Assembly: GCF_900109555.1 (NCBI RefSeq)
Contig: NZ_FNZV01000007.1
Span: 62,001-126,000, forward strand
DNA length: 64,000 bases
Direction of reading: 5' to 3'
Source: Pacificibacter marinus
GTDB lineage: Bacteria > Pseudomonadota > Alphaproteobacteria > Rhodobacterales > Rhodobacteraceae
Shown one piece after another: positions 1 to 9,132 of the stretch. Made by a program: the position numbers and the translations under genes. Each line of letters begins with the position of its first letter. Within the stretch, counting starts at the first letter, position 1. The notes under the pieces were generated by a model. The model had not been told where the DNA came from. It saw only the letters and a list, made by a program, of their open reading frames with translations, and made no database searches.

Positions 1-694
1 ACACGATGCCAAACAAAGACACAGGCGCCATATGAATGGCAAGCAAAGGCCGCAGCGGCGCGGGCACACCAGCGCGCATAAATTGCAGCGCTGAGATCAG
101 CCAAATCGCGACAGCAATGGGCAAAGTGGTGGCATAAATCAAAGCGCTCAAGTCATGCCATCCCAACGGTACAGCGGCCACGGGCGCGATGATAAAACCA
201 ACGAAACTCAAATGCCACACCGGGGTGACACGACGTTGTTCAGACGGGCCCAAAATCAATGCGCGAATGATCACAAGCGCACCAACTGCATGGGCAAAAA
301 GCCCCGCAATCAACACGATTTTCGCCCCAAGAGACCAATAGGGCACCAAAGTCGCAGCAAACAAAAACATCGAAGCTGTCGCGGCAGATAGCCCAGCACG
401 ACCCGGCAAAATTTTGGCATCGTCCAACAAGGCTGACGGCCTGCGGATCACTTTGGCTTTGTAAGCAATGGCGCAAAATATGTAGAGCAGGCTCACCGCG
501 CCAAGGATCATCTCACCGATCCAATCAGGCGCGCCAAAATGCACCGCCGCTGCACGCCAAGCCAAACCGATGCCAAACAAACCTAAAATAGGTGGAAAAA
601 TCGCCAACGGCGTCGCACGCCACAAACCTTTAGGGGCTGCATTAAAGGGCTTTGGCGCAAGGCGTTGATTGGGGGGCGTGTTGGGCAATGTCAT
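1..694 (-). CDS. TehA/SLAC1-family membrane transporter (partial)
   Basis: Reading leftward from an ATG at 694, an open frame of 231 codons runs off the window edge, so the C terminus is missing. AGGA lies 6 nt upstream of the ATG. The protein is strongly hydrophobic with about six membrane segments in the part seen. Segments such as TPVWHLSFVGFI followed by an AAVPLGW-like stretch resemble the TDT/SLAC1 family (TehA tellurite-resistance/dicarboxylate-type channels). The family forms ten-helix anion channels or carriers in the inner membrane, and many bacterial members have no proven substrate. A terminator lies between it and the upstream aglK, so it is probably a separate transcription unit. 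Family placement is by recognition only; the substrate is unknown. Confidence 0.7.
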   Translation of the reverse strand, partial: MTLPNTPPNQRLAPKPFNAAPKGLWRATPLAIFPPILGLFGIGLAWRAAAVHFGAPDWIGEMILGAVSLLYIFCAIAYKAKVIRRPSALLDDAKILPGRAGLSAATASMFLFAATLVPYWSLGAKIVLIAGLFAHAVGALVIIRALILGPSEQRRVTPVWHLSFVGFIIAPVAAVPLGWHDLSALIYATTLPIAVAIWLISALQFMRAGVPAPLRPLLAIHMAPVSLFGIV

Positions 695-831
695 GGCGTG
701 TCCTACATATTACAAAAAACGAATATCATTTTCCCCTACCCTATACTAGAGCCCGCCTATATCTGGGCCTGCGCTCGGGTGTCGCGGGGGCGCGTTTGGT
801 GCATATCATATGCAGATCAAATACTATCAAA

Positions 832-871
832 AATGCCGCCCAAACTGGGATCATCCAATTCAGGCGGCATT
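832..871 (-). terminator. Rho-independent terminator of the agl operon
   Basis: Perfect 9-bp inverted repeat (AATGCCGCC at 832-840, GGCGGCATT at 863-871) with a 22-nt loop. Read on the minus strand, the second arm continues into a short T run (ATTTTTG). It lies directly downstream of the aglK stop, which fits termination of the agl operon before the TehA-like gene. Confidence 0.7.
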
Positions 872-906
872 TGCATTTAAAAAGCGTGCACAGCGTTTTG
901 AGCGCT

Positions 907-1992
907 CTAAGTGCGCATTGTCACGCCATCCGCGAACATATGCACTTTGGCAGGATCGGCGGTGAGGCTGATTTGGCTGCCACGCAACCCTTTGTGAATG
1001 CCAAGCAACTTGGCAATGATCGGGTCTTCGCCGCGCTCGCCTTTGAAATACACCAAGGTGACTTCGCCCAAGGCTTCGGTGAAATTCACTGTACCGTTAA
1101 CGATACCAGTGCCTTTGACCGTGGTAAAATCTTCGGGGCGTACGCCAACGTTGACTTTGCGGCCTTTGTCAGAGGCTTGCGTCGCAATGGCAGAAACAGC
1201 CACGCCGCCGCCAACCAATTTTACAGTGGTCTGCGCGCCTGTTTCAGTGATTTCACCTGGGATCAGATTCATTGACGGAGAGCCGATGAACTGTGCCACG
1301 AATTCATTGTCAGGGCGTTCATATAGGTCCAGAGGAGAACCGACTTGCGCGATGCCTTTGTTGGCCAAAACCACGATGCGATCGGCCAAAGTCATTGCTT
1401 CAACTTGGTCGTGGGTCACGTAAACCATGGTAGAATTGGGCATGGATTCTTTGAGCTGGGCGATCTCGATCCGTGTGGCGACACGCAAGGCGGCATCCAA
1501 GTTGGAAAGCGGTTCATCAAACAGATAGACTTTCGGGTCACGCACAATCGCACGCCCAATGGCTACACGTTGACGTTGCCCGCCAGACAGGGCTTTTGGC
1601 AGACGATCAAGATAGTCATCAAGCTGCAAAATCTTGGCAGCATTGCCGACGGCTTCGTCGATTTCCGCTTTGGTTTTCTTGGCCAATTTCAATGCGAATG
1701 CCATGTTATCGCGCACGGTCATATGCGGGTACAAAGCGTAGGATTGAAACACCATCGCGATGCCACGCTGTGCGGGCGGCACGTCATTCATTTTGACGCC
1801 ATCAATTTCAAACGTACCGCTTGAGATTTTCTCTAACCCAGCGATCATCCGCAACAAGGTGGATTTACCGCAACCAGATGGGCCAACAAACACGACCAAT
1901 TCGCCGGTTTTGATATCGAGATTGATGTCCTTTAGAACCTCAACTTTGCCGCCATAGGTTTTTGCAACATCCGTCAGTTTGAGATCTGCCAT
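907..1992 (-). CDS. aglK: Alpha-glucoside ABC transporter ATP-binding protein AglK (MalK/UgpC type)
   Basis: 361-residue ATPase of the CUT1 sugar ABC family that energises uptake on the cytoplasmic face. Visible motifs are Walker A GPSGCGKST (residues 37-45), Q-loop Q83, signature LSGGQ (135-139), Walker B VYLFDE (155-160) and H-loop His194. A C-terminal TOBE-type region follows, as usual in MalK/UgpC proteins. GGGAGG stands just upstream of the ATG. It is the last gene of the operon, 16 nt after aglA. The gene order aglE-F-G-A-K matches the rhizobial alpha-glucoside system, which is the basis for the symbol; the sequence alone would only say CUT1 ATPase. Confidence 0.9.
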   Translation of the reverse strand: MADLKLTDVAKTYGGKVEVLKDINLDIKTGELVVFVGPSGCGKSTLLRMIAGLEKISSGTFEIDGVKMNDVPPAQRGIAMVFQSYALYPHMTVRDNMAFALKLAKKTKAEIDEAVGNAAKILQLDDYLDRLPKALSGGQRQRVAIGRAIVRDPKVYLFDEPLSNLDAALRVATRIEIAQLKESMPNSTMVYVTHDQVEAMTLADRIVVLANKGIAQVGSPLDLYERPDNEFVAQFIGSPSMNLIPGEITETGAQTTVKLVGGGVAVSAIATQASDKGRKVNVGVRPEDFTTVKGTGIVNGTVNFTEALGEVTLVYFKGERGEDPIIAKLLGIHKGLRGSQISLTADPAKVHMFADGVTMRT

Positions 1993-2008
1993 AGTGGTCG
2001 CCTCCCGC

Positions 2009-3655
2009 TTAAGACACTTTGCGATGCAAAATGCAGGGCGTCCATGGCCCCAAATTCAATTTGCCGTCCACAGAAGAGACGGAGCTCAATGTTTGATCAA
2101 TCGGCTGCCAATCGCCAACTGGCGCGTCGAGTGTGACAGTGTTGTCTGTCAGATTGAACGCGCAGTAAATTTCTTCTTGATCGTTGGTGCGTGTGAACAC
2201 CAAACATCCATCCACAACCTGCATCGCGCTGCTCGCGCCTGTTTTCAAGGCGCTGTGAGCATGACGCAGCGCAATGGCTTTGCGGTAGTGATGGATGATC
2301 GAATTCGGATTTGTTTCGGACTTGGCCACAGTCAATGCAAGATGATCTGTGCTCACTGGCAACCAAGGTTTAGAGCCACTTGTAAACCCACCGTTTTGAT
2401 TTGAATCGTCCCAAACCATTGGCGTACGGCAGCCATCGCGACCTTTGAATTCAGGCCAGAATTCAATGCCATAGGGATCTTGCAAATCCTCAAATGCCAC
2501 GTCGGATTCTGGCAGACCAAGCTCTTCGCCTTGGTAAATACACGCAGAGCCTTTGAGACACATCATCAACGTTGTGAATAAACGCTGTGCTGTATCGTCA
2601 AGCTGCCACCGCGTTGTGTGACGCACGACATCGTGGTTGGAATAGGCCCAACAGGCCCAGCCGTCGCTGGCCACATCATCAACTTTGTCCATGACCTCTT
2701 TGATGTACTCAGCCGTCGGTTTGTCGCCTGACAACAGCTCAAAAGCATAACACATGTGCATCATATCATCGCCAGCAGTGTACTGGCCAAGGATTTCAAG
2801 CCCAAGCTGTTCATCGCCAACTTCGCCCACAGCCGCAGCATTATAGGGCTGCATCACAGCGCGCAATTTGCGCAAAAATGTCAAATTTTCAGGCCGTGAT
2901 TTGTCGTAGATGTGCTGTTGCCAGTTGTAAGGATTGACAGCAGGCGCGGTTTTTGATGAACGCGCCTCGGCGGGCAAAGCAGGGTTGTCACGCAATTGGG
3001 CATCGTGGGTGTAGAAATTGATGGTGTCCAAACGGAACCCATCCACACCACGTTCAAGCCAAAAGCGCCCGACATCCAGCAAAGCGTCTTGCACCTGCGG
3101 CTCATGAAAGTTTAAATCAGGCTGTGATGTGAGGAAGTTGTGCAAGAAATATTGCATCCGGCCCGCATCCCACTGCCACGCAGAACCGCCAAAAATTGAC
3201 AACCAATTGTTAGGTGGCGTGCCATCAGGTTTCGCATCCGACCACACATACCAATTCGACTTGTCATTGTCTTTTGACGCACGGCTCTCGGTAAACCAAG
3301 GATGCTGATCAGAGGTGTGCGACAACACCAAATCAATCATGACTTTAACGTTATATTTGTGCGCGGTCTCAATCACTGCATCGAAATCGCTGAGCGCGCC
3401 GAACATGGGATCGACATCACAATAGTCAGAGACATCGTACCCGAAGTCTTTCATTGGCGATGTGAAAAACGGTGAAATCCAAATGGCGTCCACGCCCAAA
3501 GATGCGATGTACGGCAAGCGTTTCACAATGCCCGCAAGATCGCCAATACCATCGCCAGAGCTGTCTTGGTAAGACCGTGGGTAGATTTGATAGATCACCG
3601 CACCACGCCACCAGTCAGCAGAGCGCGAGAAAGTTTCAGAAGTTTGAGCGTTCAT
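2009..3655 (-). CDS. aglA: Alpha-glucosidase, GH13 family
   Basis: 548-residue cytoplasmic glycoside hydrolase with no signal peptide, expected to cleave imported alpha-glucosides (sucrose, maltose, trehalulose-like) to glucose. The GH13 motifs are all present: region I DLVLSH (108-113), region II GFRLD (206-210, nucleophile Asp210), region III GEVG (acid/base Glu278) and region IV NHD (340-342). The chosen ATG at 3655 gives the usual N terminus running into WWRGAVIYQIYPRSY; a longer open frame reaches 3811 but overlaps aglG and has no family similarity. There is no strong Shine-Dalgarno site. It starts 16 nt after aglG, so it probably relies on operon coupling. Confidence 0.9.
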   Translation of the reverse strand: MNAQTSETFSRSADWWRGAVIYQIYPRSYQDSSGDGIGDLAGIVKRLPYIASLGVDAIWISPFFTSPMKDFGYDVSDYCDVDPMFGALSDFDAVIETAHKYNVKVMIDLVLSHTSDQHPWFTESRASKDNDKSNWYVWSDAKPDGTPPNNWLSIFGGSAWQWDAGRMQYFLHNFLTSQPDLNFHEPQVQDALLDVGRFWLERGVDGFRLDTINFYTHDAQLRDNPALPAEARSSKTAPAVNPYNWQQHIYDKSRPENLTFLRKLRAVMQPYNAAAVGEVGDEQLGLEILGQYTAGDDMMHMCYAFELLSGDKPTAEYIKEVMDKVDDVASDGWACWAYSNHDVVRHTTRWQLDDTAQRLFTTLMMCLKGSACIYQGEELGLPESDVAFEDLQDPYGIEFWPEFKGRDGCRTPMVWDDSNQNGGFTSGSKPWLPVSTDHLALTVAKSETNPNSIIHHYRKAIALRHAHSALKTGASSAMQVVDGCLVFTRTNDQEEIYCAFNLTDNTVTLDAPVGDWQPIDQTLSSVSSVDGKLNLGPWTPCILHRKVS

Positions 3656-3671
3656 ATACGAGAGACTTTTC

Positions 3672-4934
3672 TTATTTAACGGAACCGGCAAGCAGGCCGC
3701 GTACCAGATATTTTTGCATTGCGAAGAAGACGAAGAGAGGCACCGAGATCGACACAAAGGCCGCGGTTGCCAGAATTTCCCAATTGCCGCCCTTTGAACC
3801 CAAAAGTTCAACGATTTGGCGGGTCATGACGGTGGTATCCCCAGAGCTGTCGATTAAGAACACAAGCGCCACCAAAAGGTCATTCCATGTCCACAGGAAC
3901 TGGAAGATCGCGAAGGATGCCAAGGCAGGGAAAGACAACGGCAGAATGATTTTCACGAAAATCTGAAACTCTGTCGCGCCGTCCACACGGGCGTTTTCGA
4001 TGATGTCTTTGGGCAGACCAACCATGTAGTTGCGCAATAGATAGATCGCCAACGGCAAACCAAACCCCGTGTGTGCCATCCAAACCCCAAGATACCCTTT
4101 GGCCGATACTGCATCACCCGGATCATAGCCCAAGAGACTGCCGAGCATATTCACGGATGCAAAACGGCGCAAATTCTCTGGCTCAGGGGTTCCAAGGATT
4201 GCGATAGTCATCTCGACCACCGCTCCATGAAAGCTGAGCAAAGGGATAAGCGCCAATTGCAAAGGCACAACCAAAAGACCGACAACAAACGCGACCAACA
4301 AAGCCCTGCCTGGGAAATCCATCCACGCCAAAGCGTAAGCCGCAAATGCCGCGATCAAGATCGGAATAATGGTGGCCGGAATAGACACAGTCATCGTGTT
4401 GAAAAACGCTTTGGCCATCGATGACGTGCCAGAGTTTTTACCCAACACCAACTTGTAGTTGTCGAGCGAAAAGCTTGGCGGGGTTTGTGCCGTCAAAAAG
4501 ACGCGCTGCCCACGGCTGCCGGTGAATTCAGTATCGTTTTGAAAGCGGTAATCGCCATTGGCTTCAACCGTCAAAAGACCATCTTCGCCTAAATCGGCTG
4601 TTTCACCCGCTTTATAGGTGGAAATCTCTCTCGACGATGTCCCCCAAACGGACACCTCGCCTTGCGCTGCGCCATCTAGCGCAAACAGGTTGCCATCGAT
4701 CACGTAAAGATCATTGATCAGCTGTTGCTGATCAGGTTTTTCTGTACGAATAACAACGTTTTGTTCTTGCGAAAACAAAGACTTCCACCAGCCAGTTTCA
4801 GCAATCTGATCCGCAGAACGAAACGACGAAACAAACAATCCAAGTGTTGGTAAAAGCCACAGTGCCACCAAGACAACGACTGAAATGTGGACTGCCCAAG
4901 TTAGGGAAGATTTTTGACCTGCAATATTATCCAT
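3672..4934 (-). CDS. aglG: Alpha-glucoside ABC transporter permease AglG
   Basis: 420-residue inner-membrane permease of the CUT1 family. The EAA loop that contacts the ATPase is visible near the C terminus (ENARVDGATEFQIF). It carries an unusually long periplasmic segment between the first membrane helix (about residues 13-33) and the second (about 165), roughly residues 50-150, rich in Asp/Glu/Thr and beta-like. That extension makes it longer than most sugar permeases (about 280 residues). A GGGAGAGGG Shine-Dalgarno site precedes the ATG. It begins 12 nt after aglF. Assigned by family and by operon order. Confidence 0.88.
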   Translation of the reverse strand: MDNIAGQKSSLTWAVHISVVVLVALWLLPTLGLFVSSFRSADQIAETGWWKSLFSQEQNVVIRTEKPDQQQLINDLYVIDGNLFALDGAAQGEVSVWGTSSREISTYKAGETADLGEDGLLTVEANGDYRFQNDTEFTGSRGQRVFLTAQTPPSFSLDNYKLVLGKNSGTSSMAKAFFNTMTVSIPATIIPILIAAFAAYALAWMDFPGRALLVAFVVGLLVVPLQLALIPLLSFHGAVVEMTIAILGTPEPENLRRFASVNMLGSLLGYDPGDAVSAKGYLGVWMAHTGFGLPLAIYLLRNYMVGLPKDIIENARVDGATEFQIFVKIILPLSFPALASFAIFQFLWTWNDLLVALVFLIDSSGDTTVMTRQIVELLGSKGGNWEILATAAFVSISVPLFVFFAMQKYLVRGLLAGSVK

Positions 4935-4946
4935 GTGCCCTCTCCC

Positions 4947-5948
4947 TTACTTCATTTCTTTGCGCGCATTGCGCACGTTCCAAACCAAGATCGGCGAGAC
5001 CAGCAACATGATAATCATCGCAGCCGACGATCCCACACCCCAATCAGACGCGCGGAACAGTTTGTCGTACATGTAGTTGGCAAGCACTTGAGTTTCCCAC
5101 TGTCCATTGGTCATGGCGAACACGATGTCGAACACTTTCAACACGGTGATGGTGATCGTGGTCCAAACCACAACAACAGTGCCCATGATCTGTGGCATCT
5201 TGATTTTAAAGAAAATTTGAAACGGGTTGGCCCCATCAACGATAGCGGCCTCAATGGTTTCTTCGGGCACACCACGCAGCGCAGCGGACAAGATCACCAT
5301 GGCAAAACCGGTTTGAATCCAGATCAAAACGGCCATCAAAAAGAAGTTGTTCCAAAATGGCATTGTCAGCCAAGTTTGCGGAGTGTCACCGCCCAAGAAA
5401 ATATAGACAGCGTTCAAAATACCGATCTGATCCGCTCCTTCTGGGCGCGCATCGTAGACCAGTTTCCAAATCACGGAGGCACCGACAAACGAGATTGCCA
5501 TGGGCATAAAAATCACGGATTTGGCAAAAGCGCCCCATCTGATCCGGTCAGTGAGTTGCGCCACCAAAAGCCCAAAGACTGTCGACATCGCCGGCACAAC
5601 CAAAAGCCAGAGAAAATTGTTTGTCAAAGCTTCCCAGAACTTTTGCTCTGAAAACATTTGTTTGTAGTTGGCAAGCCCGACGAAAGCCCCGTCCAATTTA
5701 CGATCTGTCAAGGACAGGCGCAGCGTTTCAAACACAGGGTACGCTAGGTACAGCGACAAAGCCGCAAGCGCTGGAAACAAAAACAACCAAGGGCGCACGA
5801 TGTTAGCGCGATTGATATTGCGACCAGCATGTACACCACGCGCAGGAAAAAGCACCTTATCCAAGAATACATTCGAAAAGTAAAAATAGCCGACACAGCC
5901 ACTTACCCCGATGATGATGGTCATAAGACCCTGAATGGCCGGATGCAT
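4947..5948 (-). CDS. aglF: Alpha-glucoside ABC transporter permease AglF
   Basis: 333-residue inner-membrane permease that would pair with AglG. It has an N-terminal hydrophobic segment, a loop with basic residues, then a CUT1 permease core. The EAA loop (EAAIVDGANPFQIFFKI) lies in the C-terminal third. The ATG at 5948 has a purine-rich AGGAAAGGGACAGG leader. It is separated from aglE by 310 nt holding a hairpin and a palindrome, so expression relative to aglE may be lowered or separately controlled. Confidence 0.88.
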   Translation of the reverse strand: MHPAIQGLMTIIIGVSGCVGYFYFSNVFLDKVLFPARGVHAGRNINRANIVRPWLFLFPALAALSLYLAYPVFETLRLSLTDRKLDGAFVGLANYKQMFSEQKFWEALTNNFLWLLVVPAMSTVFGLLVAQLTDRIRWGAFAKSVIFMPMAISFVGASVIWKLVYDARPEGADQIGILNAVYIFLGGDTPQTWLTMPFWNNFFLMAVLIWIQTGFAMVILSAALRGVPEETIEAAIVDGANPFQIFFKIKMPQIMGTVVVVWTTITITVLKVFDIVFAMTNGQWETQVLANYMYDKLFRASDWGVGSSAAMIIMLLVSPILVWNVRNARKEMK

Positions 5949-6258
5949 CCTGTCCCTTTCCTACCGCGCTTAAGCGCTTTATTTATTAAACAATATCAAC
6001 TGATTGATCTTGATAGCTTAACAACACTCTTAACATATCACAGACCAAAACGGCCCGTGATAAAACAGTACAAAAGCAAATGTACTTCAGTAACACACAA
6101 CGAGCGCTCCAAGCCCAAAAAGCTTAAAGTGATCGATGAACACCACTGGGTGATTTTTAGTTTAGCGTGGATGCGCAAGAAAAAGAAAAATCACCGCAAC
6201 ATCGACAAAAGGGGCAGCCCCAGATCAAACAGGACTGCCCTCAATTTTTATACCTAAA
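5949..6258 (-). promoter_or_regulatory. aglE-aglF intercistronic region with operator-like palindrome
   Basis: 310 bp without a convincing gene. Just upstream of aglF, TTAAGCGCTTTA (5970-5981) has the palindromic core AAGCGCTT also seen in the aglE/aglR promoter region, so it may be a second AglR operator. Near aglE lies a GC-rich hairpin, listed separately. The remainder is A/T-rich with no other clear element. Confidence 0.5.
6207..6242 (-). terminator. Attenuating hairpin after aglE
   Basis: GGGCAG/CTGCCC-type inverted repeat (arms about 6212-6221 and 6232-6240, 10-nt loop). On the minus strand it ends in CCCCTTTT. It sits about 18 nt after the aglE stop. Such hairpins behind binding-protein genes commonly act as partial terminators or mRNA stabilisers that keep binding protein in excess over permease. 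Confidence 0.6.
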
Positions 6259-7542
6259 TTACTTCAAAGCATCCCATGAAGACTGGATTTCAGTTGCAAC
6301 TTCGGTGACATCTTTGCCGCCTGCATAGTCAACCATCCCAGTCCAGAAAGACCCTGCACCAACGCCGCCAGGCATCAGATCAGATCCGTCGAAACGGAAT
6401 GTTGTCGCATTCAAAAGAATGTCGTTCATCGCACGTGCTGTGTCTGTTGAGAACTTGGATGTGTCGACGCCTTTGTGTGGTGTCAAGAAACCGCCAGCTT
6501 CCATCCAAACTTCATGTGCCGCTGGGTCACGCAGGAATTCGACCAGAGATTGCGCACCTTTGGATGGGTTTGTGATTGTAACCACTGTGCCCGCACCCAA
6601 AACTGGTTTCCCAAGGTCTTTTCCTTCGTAAGCTGGGAAGTAGAAGAAATCAGCATCTTCGCCGACAACAGTACCCTCAGGGAAAAACGCAGGAATAAAG
6701 GACGCTTGTTTATGCATGTAGCACTGTGGAGGAGACGCGAACAAACCTTTGGGGCTGTCACGGAAATCGGTAGATGCAACAGCACCTGCCCCGCCAGCAA
6801 CATAGTCGTCTTTCAACGCAAAGGCGCCGAATTCTTCAATTGCTGCGACAATACGTGGGTCGTCAAAAGAAATCTCGTTGCTCACCCAACCATCGTAAAC
6901 GTCAGGGGATTGCGTGCGCAAAAGCATGTCTTCGACCCAGTCCGTCGCAGGCCAACCTGTGGCAGCACCCGATCCCAGACCGATACACCAAGGTGTGTCA
7001 CCATCAGCAACGATTTGATCAGAAAGAGTTTTGAGCTCTTCCATAGACGTTGGAACTTCGTACCCAGCATCTTCAAAGTTTTCAGGTGAGTACCACACGA
7101 GTGATTTCAAATCGACGCGAAAGAACATACCAAATAGTTGATCAACACCGTCTTTGTCCGCGAAAGTTCCCAGATCAACCCATGATTGACCCGCCGCGTA
7201 ATTTTCTTTGATCCAGTCCGCAGAACCATCTTGAAGTGGCGTCAAAAAACCGAGCGCAGCAAGATCAGCCGCAAGACCTGGTTGTGGGAAAATCGCAAGG
7301 TTTGGTGCAGAACCAGCTTCGGCATCGATACGGATTTGCTGCTCAAAGCTATCAGAACCTACGTACTTAACAGTTGCGCCGGTGCGCTCTTCGAAAATAT
7401 CAAAAACAGATTCGATGACTTCAGATTCAGGGCTAAGCCATGCGCCAGCAACCGTGATTGTCTCGCCAGACAAGTCCTGCGCGGACGCAGCACCAGCAAA
7501 GAGCGCGGCCATTGCGGCGCCCGTCAAAAGTGTCTTTTTCAT
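6259..7542 (-). CDS. aglE: Alpha-glucoside ABC transporter substrate-binding protein AglE
   Basis: 427-residue periplasmic sugar-binding protein of the CUT1 type. The N terminus MKKTLLTGAAMAALFAGAAS is a classic Sec signal peptide with cleavage expected after ASA, before QDLSG. The ATG at 7542 was chosen because GGGAGG lies 7-8 nt upstream and the signal peptide starts there; the open frame extends to 7602 without a signal sequence. It is the first gene of the agl operon, divergent from the LacI-type regulator. Binding of alpha-glucosides is inferred from operon composition with aglA. Confidence 0.88.
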   Translation of the reverse strand: MKKTLLTGAAMAALFAGAASAQDLSGETITVAGAWLSPESEVIESVFDIFEERTGATVKYVGSDSFEQQIRIDAEAGSAPNLAIFPQPGLAADLAALGFLTPLQDGSADWIKENYAAGQSWVDLGTFADKDGVDQLFGMFFRVDLKSLVWYSPENFEDAGYEVPTSMEELKTLSDQIVADGDTPWCIGLGSGAATGWPATDWVEDMLLRTQSPDVYDGWVSNEISFDDPRIVAAIEEFGAFALKDDYVAGGAGAVASTDFRDSPKGLFASPPQCYMHKQASFIPAFFPEGTVVGEDADFFYFPAYEGKDLGKPVLGAGTVVTITNPSKGAQSLVEFLRDPAAHEVWMEAGGFLTPHKGVDTSKFSTDTARAMNDILLNATTFRFDGSDLMPGGVGAGSFWTGMVDYAGGKDVTEVATEIQSSWDALK

Positions 7543-7840
7543 ATAAAACCTCCCAGTTTCATTGCCCACTTTGGGGCGTAAAGTTACCGACTCGCTTGGC
7601 AAGTTGATAAACCTTCAAAGCGCTTTGGTGATGCAAACATTGGTCCAAAGCGCACATCAAGTCAATGAAAAACCCTTTGATAGATACGGAAAGGCGACCC
7701 TAAAGCGATTACGAAACAGCACACGTCCGACAAAATAATTTTATTTATCTGGCAAAATAAATTCATTTCACAATTTGCCTAACCCATCATTTACGGCTAC
7801 TCTTGCGCTCCGCTGCACAGCGTTTTTAAGGATCGTGCCT
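7543..7840. promoter_or_regulatory. Divergent aglE/aglR control region with AglR operator
   Basis: 298 bp between divergent starts. It contains a perfect 12-bp palindrome CAAAGCGCTTTG (7616-7627), typical of LacI-family operators with a central CG. Partial copies lie nearby: CCAAAGCGC (7645-7653) and TAAAGCGATTA (7701-7711). The main palindrome is about 75 bp upstream of aglE, suited to repression of the operon and possibly autoregulation. Promoter hexamers were not assigned with confidence. Confidence 0.65.
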
Positions 7841-8878
7841 ATGAATCTCAAAGAGCTTTCAACCATTCTGAATCTCTCACAGACCACCGTCAGCCGCGCG
7901 CTGAACGGCTACCCTGAGGTATCTGAAGCCACCCGCGAACGTGTGGGGCGGGCCGCGAAAGAGCACAATTACACCCCAAACACACGTGCGCGCAGCCTCG
8001 CGACAGGACGCACGCATGTTGTGGGGCATGTCATCCCAAGGTCAACAAAACATGAGGTTGTGAACCCTGTGTTCACCGATTTCATTGCTGGTGCCTCCGA
8101 GATTTATTCCCGTGAAGGCTATGATATGCACTTGGCAATCGTGCCTGACACGCACGAAGAATCCGCCTATCGCAAGTTCGCCGCGACCGAAGCAGTCGAC
8201 GGGGTCATTGTGCATGGTCCAGTTGAAAATGATCAACGTATTAAGCTGTTGCAAAGCATGAACATGCCTTTCGTCGTCCACGGCCGATCCAACGCAGACC
8301 TTGAACAAGATTACGCTTGGGTGGATGTGAACAATAAACGCGCCTTTGAACGCGCGACAAAGTTTTTGATCGACCTTGGCCACCAGCGTATCGGATTGCT
8401 CAACGGGATTGAAAGCATGGACTTTGCGATGCGCAGACGCGCTGGCTATCAAAGCGCCTTGGACGCCGCTGGCATAACTGCTAATCCTAATTTTTGTTAT
8501 TCTGACGAAATGACCGAAGACTACGGCTATACTGCAACGATGGAAGTGCTTGCCCTGCCATCCGCGCCGACTGCGCTTTTGGTGTCGTCCATTATTGTCG
8601 GAATCGGTGTGCGGCGCGCCTGTAGTGAGATGGGGTTAACGCTCGGAAAAGAAGTGTCTTTGATCATTCACGACGATGAATTGTCGTATTTTCAAAATGG
8701 ACGGACTGAGCCCGTTTACACGGCAACGCGGTCCTCTGTCCGGACAGCCGGCACCATTTGCGCCGAACTGCTGATCGAACAAATCAATCATCCAGAAAAA
8801 CCGTTGCGCCATGTATTGCTTGAGGCTGAGTTGATCATCGGCCACACCACAGGCCCTGCCCCCAGATCCGCGAATTAA
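7841..8878 (+). CDS. aglR: LacI-family transcriptional regulator AglR
   Basis: 345-residue regulator. The N-terminal LacI helix-turn-helix and hinge are clear (MNLKELSTILNLSQTTVSRA, then a PEVSEATRERV stretch and a YTPNTRARSLATG hinge), followed by a periplasmic-binding-protein-like sugar-sensing domain. The ATG at 7841 is chosen because AAGGA lies 8 nt upstream and the HTH starts at residue 2; the open frame runs back to 7775 without family similarity. It is divergent from aglE and followed by GH1 and glk genes, so it probably represses both units until an alpha-glucoside or product binds. Named by synteny with the rhizobial agl locus. Confidence 0.82.
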   Translation: MNLKELSTILNLSQTTVSRALNGYPEVSEATRERVGRAAKEHNYTPNTRARSLATGRTHVVGHVIPRSTKHEVVNPVFTDFIAGASEIYSREGYDMHLAIVPDTHEESAYRKFAATEAVDGVIVHGPVENDQRIKLLQSMNMPFVVHGRSNADLEQDYAWVDVNNKRAFERATKFLIDLGHQRIGLLNGIESMDFAMRRRAGYQSALDAAGITANPNFCYSDEMTEDYGYTATMEVLALPSAPTALLVSSIIVGIGVRRACSEMGLTLGKEVSLIIHDDELSYFQNGRTEPVYTATRSSVRTAGTICAELLIEQINHPEKPLRHVLLEAELIIGHTTGPAPRSAN

Positions 8879-9132
8879 AGACCGCACAGGATCTTAATTT
8901 TAGGTTTAGGCGCTGTACGCGTGTCAGAAATTACTTGCGTCAAAGGCGACATTGTGAAATCCAAAGCGCTATGACAATCAAATAAACGCCCCGATAACGT
9001 TATAGATTGCAATTTGACACCTGCAGACCTCGACACTTGATCAAAAGTTTACGCATTTGCCAAACCTCAATCGTTAGCGCTATCACACTTAGCGCCCCAC
9101 TCAAATTTGCTGCCTCACCATGGAGCCATAAT
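8879..9132 (+). promoter_or_regulatory. Upstream region of the GH1-glk operon with operator-like sites
   Basis: 254 bp without a gene. CAAAGCGCTATG (8962-8973) matches the aglE operator CAAAGCGCTTTG at 11 of 12 positions, and a shorter palindrome TAGCGCTA lies at 9075-9082. These suggest that AglR also controls the beta-glucosidase/glucokinase unit. Confidence 0.5.

Noticed and set aside
652-1275. Plus-strand open frame of 207 codons opposite aglK
   Set aside because: It overlaps a well-conserved ABC ATPase on the other strand and its product has no recognisable feature.
3656-3811. N-terminal extension of aglA to 3811
   Set aside because: It overlaps aglG, looks unlike GH13 proteins, and the ATG at 3655 gives the standard N terminus.
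6100-6170. CACC-ACTG-GGTG followed by ATTTTT as a plus-strand terminator
   Set aside because: The stem is only 4 bp and no plus-strand gene ends there.
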